63,072 nucleotides of DNA. It comes from Colwellia psychrerythraea. Its GTDB lineage: Bacteria > Pseudomonadota > Gammaproteobacteria > Enterobacterales > Alteromonadaceae. The stretch's first letter is position 1. Each line of letters begins with the position of its first letter. The position numbers and the translations under genes are program-made. Location of the stretch: positions 1 through 63,072 of the forward strand of contig MAAF01000019.1 of NCBI GenBank assembly GCA_002163005.1. Direction: 5' to 3'. The notes beneath the pieces were generated by a model, which was not told the DNA's origin, ran no database searches, and was given only the letters and a program-made list of their open reading frames with translations. Below, one piece after another: positions 10,502 through 17,902 of the stretch.

Positions 10502-11599
10502 CTAATCCTGCTGATTTTGGTTAGCAGTTATTTCTCTTTTATCAATACGCGTTGTCATATCTTGGTAGTTCAATAACTCACGTAAAACCGTAGTGGCATA
10601 ACACCCTGAAGGTAAAAAGAAACTAATTTTTACTGCATTGCTCTCTTCTTGTGCTGAGTCTTCTTCCGCTGATAATAATTCAATATTGGTATCGCTAACC
10701 GTTAAGCGAATGCGACGGCGCTCTTGCTTTAGACCAAAACGTGGTAGCCCTTCACAAAACTCCTGATTCTTTGTCGCTATTGCTTGTTCTAATGCCAGTG
10801 GTACATTGCTAGTCATTAAATCACCAGCGCCCCACATAGGTGCGGTTATATCAACATCTTTATCAGTAAAACGCTGTTGAATAGCGCTATCTACTTCATC
10901 AAGATGGAATACTGATTGTGTACCCGCTAGCATTAACACATCGCCAACAGCTACTTTTTCAAAACATTGCTGCTGAATGCGTTCATTAAGCACAGAGTTA
11001 AAAATATGTGATCGGGCTGCCGATAGATACATACCACGCTTTTTCTTATCTTTTACTTTTTGACCTGAGAATAAAGATAAAGCACGCTCTATATTGCCAC
11101 CGCCAATACCAAAACGTTGCTCGCCAAAATAATTAGGAACACCCTGTTCAACTATTTGTTGCCAGCGCTCAGTAAACGCTTTAATAGCGGTCACTTCACG
11201 TAAAATCAGCTCAAATCGATTACCGGTTAATGCACCGGTGCGTAATTTCTTATTGTGTCGCTTATAAGAAAGTATCTCTACGCCTTCAATATTCAAGTCA
11301 TCTAAATTATATTCTTGCTTACCTGGAACGTGTACACCAAACCACTGTTCGGTGATCGCAAAACGATCTTTTAAGCCAGCATAAGAAACAAGCTGTTCTT
11401 TTACTTCAAAATACTTTGCCAGTTCTCGAGCAACAAATAAGGTATTAGCTCCGGTTTTTCGAATATGAACAAATAAATGTTCCCCTTCACCACAGGGTAA
11501 AAAGGGCAATTCTTCAAAAACTTGAAAATCACTTATTTGACTACGTAACAAACCACTCGATTGTGGTTTACCATGTAAATAGGCTTGTTCAATTAACAT
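10502..11599 (-). CDS. truD: tRNA pseudouridine(13) synthase TruD
   Basis: TruD makes pseudouridine at position 13 of tRNA-Glu. The 365-residue protein has the catalytic motif YAGLKDRFAITEQWFGV, whose Asp is the nucleophile, and the family signature VPNYFGEQRFGIGG. The TRUD insertion domain follows before the C-terminal RRIRLTVSDTNIELL and the GCYATTVLRELL end. The length fits the E. coli protein (349). It lies between ispF and surE in the same co-directional block, as in E. coli. Confidence 0.95.
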   Translation of the reverse strand: MLIEQAYLHGKPQSSGLLRSQISDFQVFEELPFLPCGEGEHLFVHIRKTGANTLFVARELAKYFEVKEQLVSYAGLKDRFAITEQWFGVHVPGKQEYNLDDLNIEGVEILSYKRHNKKLRTGALTGNRFELILREVTAIKAFTERWQQIVEQGVPNYFGEQRFGIGGGNIERALSLFSGQKVKDKKKRGMYLSAARSHIFNSVLNERIQQQCFEKVAVGDVLMLAGTQSVFHLDEVDSAIQQRFTDKDVDITAPMWGAGDLMTSNVPLALEQAIATKNQEFCEGLPRFGLKQERRRIRLTVSDTNIELLSAEEDSAQEESNAVKISFFLPSGCYATTVLRELLNYQDMTTRIDKREITANQNQQD

Positions 11600-11655
11600 G
11601 TTATCTATCTTCTTATAATTCTGTATGTGTTAGCGATAAAAGGCGATAAACCCAA

Positions 11656-12168
11656 CTAAATATTTTGTATTTCTTCGATAAGTGGTAAAGGATGCTCAAT
11701 CGCTATTAATAAAACGACAGCATGTACTGAGATACCTTCTTTTCGCCCGGTATACCCTAGTTTTTCTGTCGTAGTGGCTTTCACATTAACTTGCTCAATC
11801 GTTGTTTTTAAGTCTTCACTTAAACAAGTACGCATCGCTACCAAATGAGGTGCCATTTTGGGTGCTTGAGCTACAATAGTAATATCAGCATTACCTAGTT
11901 GAAAGCCCTTGTCTGTCATTAACGAAACAACATGACGTAGTAGTATTCTGCTAGAGATGTTTTCATACTGCCCATCGGTATCAGGAAAGTGGTTGCCAAT
12001 ATCAGCTAAACATAATGCCCCTAAAATAGCGTCACAAAGCGCATGAATAGCGACGTCGCCATCGGAGTGTGCGATAAAACCCTGTTCAAATGGTATTTCT
12101 ACGCCACCGAGCACTAAGGGCCCTTCGCCACCAAATTTATGTACATCAAAACCATGACCTATACGCAT
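11656..12168 (-). CDS. ispF: 2-C-methyl-D-erythritol 2,4-cyclodiphosphate synthase
   Basis: IspF carries out the cyclising step of the MEP isoprenoid pathway, releasing CMP from CDP-ME 2-phosphate. The start [14 protein letters not shown] carries the Zn ligands Asp-x-His. [20 protein letters not shown] and [10 protein letters not shown] form the active site. [19 protein letters not shown] is the CDP-binding end. The 170 residues exceed the usual 158-162, owing to a C-terminal tail ([12 protein letters not shown]). An AGGAC lies before the ATG. It directly follows ispD, the preceding-but-one enzyme of the same pathway. Confidence 0.96.
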   Translation of the reverse strand: MRIGHGFDVHKFGGEGPLVLGGVEIPFEQGFIAHSDGDVAIHALCDAILGALCLADIGNHFPDTDGQYENISSRILLRHVVSLMTDKGFQLGNADITIVAQAPKMAPHLVAMRTCLSEDLKTTIEQVNVKATTTEKLGYTGRKEGISVHAVVLLIAIEHPLPLIEEIQNI

Positions 12169-12177
12169 TTTGTTGTC

Positions 12178-12891
12178 CTAGCTCTTTGCTTGCTTATTTA
12201 AATAAAATTCAGCTAGTGCTAAATCATTAGGGTGAGTTATTTTTATATTTTCACTACTTGCTGAAACTAACAAGCTGGGTAAGTTCGCCTGTTCGATGGC
12301 TGAAGCTTCATCCGTTATTTTTAAACTATTTTCCAGAGCTTGTTCTATGGCAAGCGTTAACTCATCAGTCTTATACATCTGTGGTGTCAAAGCATGCCAT
12401 AATTGTTCTCGCTCAACAGTACTCTCGATAGAACTACTATCACCTTCAGTACATATGCCACGTTTCATGGTATCTCTGACAGGTGTAGCTAATATGCCGC
12501 CGTAATCATTGCTTAAGCATTGAGTAATTAACTTATCGATATCTTGATGGCTAACACAAGGGCGCGCCGCATCATGTACTAATACCCATGGGTATTTATC
12601 CCTATTGACAGCTTTTAAACCATTGAGTACTGAATTAACCCGTTCAGTACCTCCGTTTACACGAATGATATCTTTATGATGTGCTAATTGAGATTCCGCA
12701 AAGTATTGATCATCGGTTCCTAAAGCAACAATAACTTGGCTGATTAAAGGGTGATTTAACAATCTCATCACTGTATGCGATAAAATTGTTTCATTATTGA
12801 TGCGAAGGTATTGTTTTGGACAATTTGCCTGCATGCGTTTACCCACACCTGCAGCAGGTACAATAGCAATAAATTTTAGTGCTGACGCCAT
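12178..12891 (-). CDS. ispD: 2-C-methyl-D-erythritol 4-phosphate cytidylyltransferase
   Basis: IspD joins CTP to methylerythritol phosphate in the MEP pathway. The 237 residues show the nucleotide-binding motif VPAAGVGKRMQANCPKQYL, the HDAARPCV motif and the C-terminal ENIKITHPNDLALAE. The length is typical. It lies 23 bp after ftsB and 9 bp before ispF, so the three are likely one transcript, an arrangement conserved in gammaproteobacteria. Confidence 0.96.
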   Translation of the reverse strand: MASALKFIAIVPAAGVGKRMQANCPKQYLRINNETILSHTVMRLLNHPLISQVIVALGTDDQYFAESQLAHHKDIIRVNGGTERVNSVLNGLKAVNRDKYPWVLVHDAARPCVSHQDIDKLITQCLSNDYGGILATPVRDTMKRGICTEGDSSSIESTVEREQLWHALTPQMYKTDELTLAIEQALENSLKITDEASAIEQANLPSLLVSASSENIKITHPNDLALAEFYLNKQAKS

Positions 12892-12914
12892 TAAGAAACT
12901 ACCTTGCTTTTCAT

Positions 12915-13214
12915 CTAATTATTTACGTTACGAGTGCTATTTTCTTTGGGGATAAGACGAAAGAATGTTTCATTTTCTTTGATCATACCTAACTCATTTC
13001 GAGCACGTTCTTCAATCGCTTCAAGTCCTAATTTTAAATCATCAGTATCAGCAAAAAGTAATTTGTTGCGTTGTTGTAATTTTTCATTGGCGCTCTGTTG
13101 GCGAACAAAATTTTCTTTCAGGACGAGATAATCAGGCACACTATTTTTACCAAACCAAAGTCGGTATTGCAGTAATACTAATAATATCAGCAAAATTGCT
13201 GTGAATACGCGCAT
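12915..13214 (-). CDS. ftsB: Cell division protein FtsB
   Basis: FtsB is a bitopic inner-membrane divisome protein that forms a coiled coil with FtsL and binds FtsQ. The 99 residues show one N-terminal helix (MRVFTAILLILLVLLQYRLWFG), then a heptad-rich region (about 30-70) and the family motif EERARNELGMIKENETFFRL. An AGG precedes the ATG. It is the first gene of the ftsB-ispD-ispF block and is separated from the gene upstream by 68 bp. Confidence 0.95.
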   Translation of the reverse strand: MRVFTAILLILLVLLQYRLWFGKNSVPDYLVLKENFVRQQSANEKLQQRNKLLFADTDDLKLGLEAIEERARNELGMIKENETFFRLIPKENSTRNVNN

Positions 13215-13282
13215 GACAACCTAAAAAAGTGTATAGACAAATACGAGATTATTCCCGTTATTATACCTATCTACGGGCAGAG

Positions 13283-13933
13283 TTAAATAGCTAACGGTTT
13301 TTTGAAGTTTTTCCAATTAATAGAGCAAGATAGTAACAATTCTCTCAACGTTGGAATAATAGGAAGTTGTTTATTATTGCCTTGCCAGCAATGCCCAGAG
13401 CAAGCTGAAGTCATTATTTTTTTATTGGGTTTAAGCAGGCGCTTATTTGCCTCCTGACCTTTATTCATTAATTCATCAGCGGCTAACGAAAACCAACCGC
13501 CAACATTTGTTCGTATTCTCTGCTTATCAAGATCGATCCGATCAATGCAATCAATAATAATATGGTCCGCTAACAACACGGGGACAGCAAGGCCTACGTA
13601 AATGTCTTTTTGCAAGTACCAGTTCATTATATTCGCACATTCTTGTTCAGTTTCTTGTCCAGATAAAGGCATTTGTTTGCCTTGTTTAGCTGACCAACTG
13701 GCATTTTGAGTGTCTAGCAACAATGGCGAATGTCCTTGTGCGATAACTGTTACCATAGCATGGGCTGTACGAGTTATATAATAAGACAAACTTTCTAAGC
13801 GCGCTTGTACAGACTGCGCACTTGAAAAATTGCCCTTGGCAATAATACTAATTTCTCGCTGATAAAGGCCGTTGCAAAGCTCTGCAAAATCCCCGGTATC
13901 AGTATGTAGTTGCCAAAGGCTAGATTGCGACAT
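13283..13933 (-). CDS. Protein of unknown function, 216 aa
   Basis: I do not recognise this family. The 216-residue sequence has no signal peptide and no membrane helix strong enough to call. It reads as a soluble alpha/beta protein with a central hydrophobic patch (IYVGLAVPVLLADHIIIDCI) and a basic C terminus. A compact CSGHCWQG motif near residue 180, with two Cys and one His, could bind a metal or form a disulfide. A TAGGAATT ribosome site precedes the ATG. It lies 42 bp after the ketoacyl synthase gene on the same strand and 68 bp before ftsB, so it is probably cotranscribed with the synthase. Confidence 0.7.
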   Translation of the reverse strand: MSQSSLWQLHTDTGDFAELCNGLYQREISIIAKGNFSSAQSVQARLESLSYYITRTAHAMVTVIAQGHSPLLLDTQNASWSAKQGKQMPLSGQETEQECANIMNWYLQKDIYVGLAVPVLLADHIIIDCIDRIDLDKQRIRTNVGGWFSLAADELMNKGQEANKRLLKPNKKIMTSACSGHCWQGNNKQLPIIPTLRELLLSCSINWKNFKKPLAI

Positions 13934-13975
13934 AATTCCTACCCTATATAAGTCCCACTTTACATAAGTTTTACT

Positions 13976-15094
13976 TTAGACATATTCCAGCAATAAACAG
14001 CATGCTGAGTATCCCGCACCAAAAGAGCATAATACACTCTTATCTCCAGTGGATAGGTCTTGTTTATTCTTATGTAAAGCAATAATACAGCCTGCTGAAC
14101 TCGTGTTTGCATACTCATCTAATATAATAGGAGCTTCACTGCTACTTGGTTCTCTTCCAAGTACTTTTTTACCGATGAAGTTATTCATATTAATATTTGC
14201 TTGATGTAAATATAATCGCTTAATATCATCAGCACCTAGACCCATTTTTGCCATTTCACTGGTAATTAAATTAGACACCATAGGTAAAACTTCTTTAAAC
14301 ACTTTTCGTCCCTGCTGGATAAAGTATTTGTCATCATTATCCGAATTTTCTGGACTACAGTTATTCATATAACCAATATTACTGCGAATATTATTAGAAA
14401 AGCTGGTCATTGGTTTTTCACTGATGATTTTAAAAACATGCTCAGCGTTAGCAGTACTTTCATCTTCAATGATAGAGGCTGTTGCTACGTCTCCAAAAAT
14501 AAAATGACTATCTCTGTCTCGGTAATTTATTTGTGGTGATAATATTTCAGGGTTAATGACCAGTACTGTTTTTGCTGTACCACTTCGGATCGCATTTGCC
14601 GCGTTGATTATGCCAAAAGTAGCCGCTGAACAAGCCACCAACATATCAAAACCCCAACCACCACAACCAAGGGCATTTTGTATTTCAATTGCCATGGCTG
14701 GGTATGAGCGTTGGGTATAAGCACAAGCAACAATAATCAAATCAATATCTTCTGGCGTTTTATTGGCAGCTAACATAGCTTCTTTAGCTGCTGCAACACC
14801 TATCTCGGCCTGCATAGAGAGTTGGTCATTATCACGTTCAGTATAGCGTGGCGACATAATGTCGACATTTAATATACTTTCCTTCTCCATGACATAACGA
14901 CTTTTTATGCCCGAAGCTTTTTCTATAAAACTGCTGTCTGAAGGAGATAAGGCGTCTATCTCGCCCGCTTCAATCTCCTGACTATGAGTAAGATTAAATT
15001 TCTCTACGTATTGGTTAAAACAGTGTACTAATTCATCATTTGAGATGCTCTGAGTTGGCGTGTACAACCCAGTTCCACTAATCACTACGGCCAT
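13976..15094 (-). CDS. Beta-ketoacyl-ACP synthase III-like protein
   Basis: This is a FabH-like condensing enzyme of the thiolase fold (372 residues from the chosen start). The Cys-His-Asn triad is visible: LVACSAATFG, LHQANINMN and EYANTSSAG. It is about 50 residues longer than E. coli FabH, with an insert after the N-terminal strand (residues 30-60) and another near residue 260. The ATG at 15094 has AAGAGA nine bases upstream. The in-frame ATG at 15127 is less likely because it abuts an 18 bp palindromic repeat. Its role could be fatty acid initiation or a side pathway; the ABC exporter genes behind it face the same way but are 236 bp away. Confidence 0.85.
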   Translation of the reverse strand: MAVVISGTGLYTPTQSISNDELVHCFNQYVEKFNLTHSQEIEAGEIDALSPSDSSFIEKASGIKSRYVMEKESILNVDIMSPRYTERDNDQLSMQAEIGVAAAKEAMLAANKTPEDIDLIIVACAYTQRSYPAMAIEIQNALGCGGWGFDMLVACSAATFGIINAANAIRSGTAKTVLVINPEILSPQINYRDRDSHFIFGDVATASIIEDESTANAEHVFKIISEKPMTSFSNNIRSNIGYMNNCSPENSDNDDKYFIQQGRKVFKEVLPMVSNLITSEMAKMGLGADDIKRLYLHQANINMNNFIGKKVLGREPSSSEAPIILDEYANTSSAGCIIALHKNKQDLSTGDKSVLCSFGAGYSACCLLLEYV

Positions 15095-15130
15095 AATAGG
15101 TCTCTTAAAATAAGGGGTAAATGTCATTAT

Positions 15131-15175
15131 ATACCCGTTCCACTTGAAGATGCATGATTCAAGTGGAACGGGTAT
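15131..15175. repeat. Perfect 18 bp inverted repeat, same family as the MITE ends
   Basis: ATACCCGTTCCACTTGAA and its exact reverse complement flank a 9-base centre. The sequence matches the terminal repeats of the element at 25160-25423, so this looks like two element ends fused with the middle lost. It sits about 36 bp upstream of the ketoacyl synthase start, within its likely promoter or leader region. Confidence 0.85.
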
Positions 15176-15330
15176 AGTTATGTAACAACGACGTACTCAA
15201 GGCAAGTATACTGGTATGACCATGCAATTACCACAAACTCAAATAATGTCGTAAAGCTATCAAAACCTTACTTTACTTGCCTATTTATAATACTAATACT
15301 ACACCACAAAACCATCGTTTCAATTTTTAT

Positions 15331-16362
15331 TTAACGTTCAGTATTCCAACTAAAAAAATAAGCCCCTAATACTAAAAAGACACTACTCATCAGCAGTAAT
15401 ATATTAATATGAAAACTAATATCACTCAGTGTGGCACCTTCTGTAATAACAGCTCTTGCGCCAGAAACTAAGTGAGTTAGTGGCATAAAATCTGCTAGTA
15501 TTTTTAACGCATCAGGTGCTCCTTCTAAGCTAAACCACACGCCTGAAAGCATCATCATAGGCCAGGAGGTTACATTCAATAAGCCGCCAATAAGCTCTTC
15601 GCTTTTACTACGACTCGCTACGAGTAGCCCTAGGCTAATTAAACAAAAAGCGCCTAATGCGCCAATAATGAAAAGGTCTACATAGCTTCCCAGCATGAAA
15701 AAGTCGAAAAAAACATTACAGCCACTATAAACGACCGTTGACATGAACATAACAATGAATAGCCGTGATAATAATTGCGCAGAAACAAACTCAAAGGCAG
15801 ACAATGGCGTTGCTTTTAATCGTTTTAATACTGAGTTTTTTCGATAACGTACGATGACATAACCAACACCAAATAGGCAACTGAACATCATATTCATACC
15901 CAGTATTCCTGGCAGAACCCAATCAACATATCGAATACCCTTGCCACTACTTTGTAAGCGAGTAAAATCTGATTGTTGACCAAGAAATATTTTTTCAACT
16001 AAATAACTTTTAGATGACTCTTCATTCACCCAATAACGCTTAGCATCATAGTCAACTAACAAATCGAGACTGTGACGACTGAGCTTTTCCTTAGCTAACG
16101 GAAGATCGCTATAGTCAATAAAATCAATAAAACGTAATTCAGTAAGCACTGTTTTCGCTGTATTTTTGTTTTGTTCTTGTGTTTGACCTTGTTCTACCAG
16201 CAAGCCTATTTTATAGGCTGAACGACCGTCACCTGAAAAAATAAATGAAAAACCTACCAGTAAGAGAATGGGAAAAAAAAGGTTCCAACCGAGGGATGAC
16301 CTATCACGAAAAAATTCAATATTCCGTGCTTTAAAAACTGCAAAAAAACGTTTGAAATTCAT
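15331..16362 (-). CDS. ABC-2 type transporter permease
   Basis: This 343-residue permease pairs with the ATPase encoded just upstream. It has one N-terminal membrane helix (WNLFFPILLLVGFSFIFSG), a large extracytoplasmic domain (about residues 45-145) and a cluster of five helices. Its pattern is that of ABC-2 exporters of the YhhJ/DrrB kind: GILGMNMMFSCLFGVGYVIV and SWPMMMLSGVWFSLEG. The substrate is not evident. It is 32 bp after the ATPase stop and ends the transcript; downstream lies the synthase/unknown-gene pair. Confidence 0.88.
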   Translation of the reverse strand: MNFKRFFAVFKARNIEFFRDRSSLGWNLFFPILLLVGFSFIFSGDGRSAYKIGLLVEQGQTQEQNKNTAKTVLTELRFIDFIDYSDLPLAKEKLSRHSLDLLVDYDAKRYWVNEESSKSYLVEKIFLGQQSDFTRLQSSGKGIRYVDWVLPGILGMNMMFSCLFGVGYVIVRYRKNSVLKRLKATPLSAFEFVSAQLLSRLFIVMFMSTVVYSGCNVFFDFFMLGSYVDLFIIGALGAFCLISLGLLVASRSKSEELIGGLLNVTSWPMMMLSGVWFSLEGAPDALKILADFMPLTHLVSGARAVITEGATLSDISFHINILLLMSSVFLVLGAYFFSWNTER

Positions 16363-16394
16363 ATTATCTCCTAAAATAAAAGAGTCTGGTGCAG

Positions 16395-17276
16395 CTATGC
16401 TTGTAACGAATGACCTGTAAGCTTTAAAAACAAGTCATCAAGGTTAGCTGACTTAACATGTAAGCCATCAAGGGAAACACTATGCCTCATCAGCAAGGAC
16501 AACGTTTTCTCAACGTTTTTACTCTTAATTTCAATGCGATCAGCTAATTTATTCCAGCCATGCTCTTTTACCAGTTCATTTGAGACTTGTGCCTGAGGCA
16601 AGTAAATAAAAACATCTTCAAAATGTTTAGCTAATAGCTCATGTGGGGTACCCGCTTCAATTATTCGCCCTAGATCCATGATGACAATATCATCACAAAG
16701 CTGCTCGGCTTCATCCATATAGTGGGTTGTCAAAACAACGGTTTTATTCTGTGCTTTAATATTTTTAATCAGCTGCCAAAAGTTTCGACGGGCATGAGGA
16801 TCTAAGCCTGTTGTCGGTTCATCAAGAAAGATGATTTGAGGATCATTGATCAAGGCTAAAGCGAGTAATAACCGCTGTCTTTGCCCCCCCGACAATAAGC
16901 GATTGTCTCTATCTAAAAACTCACTCAAATCGCACAGTTCGATTAATTGAGCTTGTGGTAAAGTGTTTTGATAGAAAGAGGCAAATAAATTGAGGGTTTC
17001 TTTAACGGTTAAAAAATCTTGTAGAGCGGTATGTTGAAACTGAATACCTATTTGCTGAGATATTTGATTATCAACTCGTTGACCTTGATAAAGCACATGT
17101 CCTGAAGAGGCACTTATAATACCTTCCATAATTTCAATAGTCGTAGTTTTCCCAGCACCATTAGGCCCAAGTAAACCAAAACAATGACCTTGTTGAACGT
17201 CGAAACTTACGTTATCAACGGCACAGACATCTTTATATTGCTTACAAAGTGATTGTACGCTTACTGCTGCGTTCAT
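16395..17276 (-). CDS. ABC transporter ATP-binding protein
   Basis: This 293-residue ATPase energises the ABC-2 permease that follows it. It has Walker A GPNGAGKTT, the signature LSGGQRQRL, Walker B IIFLDEPTTGLD and the H-loop TTHYMDEAE. The C-terminal extension is typical of CcmA/DrrA-type exporters. I chose the ATG at 17276 because AGGGAA lies nine bases upstream; the ORF is open to 17300. A perfect Fur-box palindrome lies 102 bp upstream in the divergent intergenic region, so iron control of this pair is possible, though the box is nearer the plus-strand genes. Confidence 0.92.
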   Translation of the reverse strand: MNAAVSVQSLCKQYKDVCAVDNVSFDVQQGHCFGLLGPNGAGKTTTIEIMEGIISASSGHVLYQGQRVDNQISQQIGIQFQHTALQDFLTVKETLNLFASFYQNTLPQAQLIELCDLSEFLDRDNRLLSGGQRQRLLLALALINDPQIIFLDEPTTGLDPHARRNFWQLIKNIKAQNKTVVLTTHYMDEAEQLCDDIVIMDLGRIIEAGTPHELLAKHFEDVFIYLPQAQVSNELVKEHGWNKLADRIEIKSKNVEKTLSLLMRHSVSLDGLHVKSANLDDLFLKLTGHSLQA

Positions 17277-17377
17277 ATATTCATTCCCTTTTTTCAACAT
17301 CTATAGCCAGTGTACTGATTAATAGCGACAAGTAATACTAAATAACATTTACTATCAATTACTTTACCAAAAACAGC

Positions 17378-17398
17378 AAATGATAATAATTATCATTT
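17378..17398. promoter_or_regulatory. Fur box (perfect palindrome)
   Basis: The 19-base core AATGATAATAATTATCATT is an exact palindrome and fits the Fur consensus of overlapping GATAAT hexamers; it extends by one matched base on each side. It lies 50 bp before the ATG of the small plus-strand gene at 17448 and about 100 bp from the divergent ABC genes. The expected effect is iron-dependent repression. Confidence 0.85.
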
Positions 17399-17447
17399 GT
17401 ACTTGATGAGTTCTTTGTTTATGCTTAGTAAAACAAGGGGAGAAAAC

Positions 17448-17654
17448 ATGGCCATTATTACCACTAACAAAATTGACAAAGTTCAAGTTGAAATTTCTAG
17501 CAGCCTACTTTCTCATTTACTCAATTCAGGTTTATTACATTGCGGTGATTGCAAGTGTTTAAATGCCAATGCTAAAACAGTCATTTGGCATAACTTACTT
17601 GCAAGTAGCACCAGCAGTGACACTCTCAATGGAGAAAAAATATTATGTGCTTAA
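17448..17654 (+). CDS. Small Fur-boxed protein with Cys motif, unknown function
   Basis: This 68-residue soluble protein is not one I recognise. It opens MAIITTNKIDKVQVEI and carries a tight LLHCGDCKCLN motif (three Cys in five positions) and a C-terminal Cys-Ala. AGGGGAG lies directly upstream of the ATG at 17448, which decides the start against earlier in-frame codons. The perfect Fur box 50 bp upstream points to induction under iron limitation. Its stop overlaps the start of the next gene by 10 bp. The Cys cluster could bind iron, zinc or an Fe-S cluster, but there is no direct evidence. Confidence 0.75.
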   Translation: MAIITTNKIDKVQVEISSSLLSHLLNSGLLHCGDCKCLNANAKTVIWHNLLASSTSSDTLNGEKILCA

Positions 17655-17872
17655 CTGCTTCAAATGAATTTACTTATATGGAAAGCTGGTTGGTTATGTT
17701 ACTTACCACCTATAACAACAACCCAAGTAGCGGTTTAGCCAAAACAATTAGCTTTTATCTAACTAAGTTACTGCACCATGATGACATAAATTTTAGTGGT
17801 AACAAACGCTGTGAATATCTTGCTATGCAAAGATTTTGGCAATGGCATGCAGGAACTAAAGAAGCCAGTTAA
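17645..17872 (+). CDS. Second small protein of the Fur-boxed pair, unknown function
   Basis: This 75-residue protein overlaps the end of the preceding gene by 10 bp in another frame, a sign of coupled translation. It is rich in aromatic residues (SWLVMLLTTYNNN, RFWQWHAG) and predicted mainly helical, with no clear signal peptide or membrane span. I do not recognise the family. The convergent tmcA gene ends 15 bp away, so this operon has only two genes. Confidence 0.7.
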   Translation: MCLTASNEFTYMESWLVMLLTTYNNNPSSGLAKTISFYLTKLLHHDDINFSGNKRCEYLAMQRFWQWHAGTKEAS

Positions 17873-17902
17873 CTTACATTAATGGACTTAGTTAACTTCT
17901 TC
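17864..17902. terminator. Possible shared hairpin between convergent genes
   Basis: GAAG..AGTTAAC pairs with GTTAACTTCTTC across about 17 bases, spanning the end of the small Fur-boxed operon and the end of tmcA. There is no strong T run, so its terminator role is uncertain. Confidence 0.35.
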
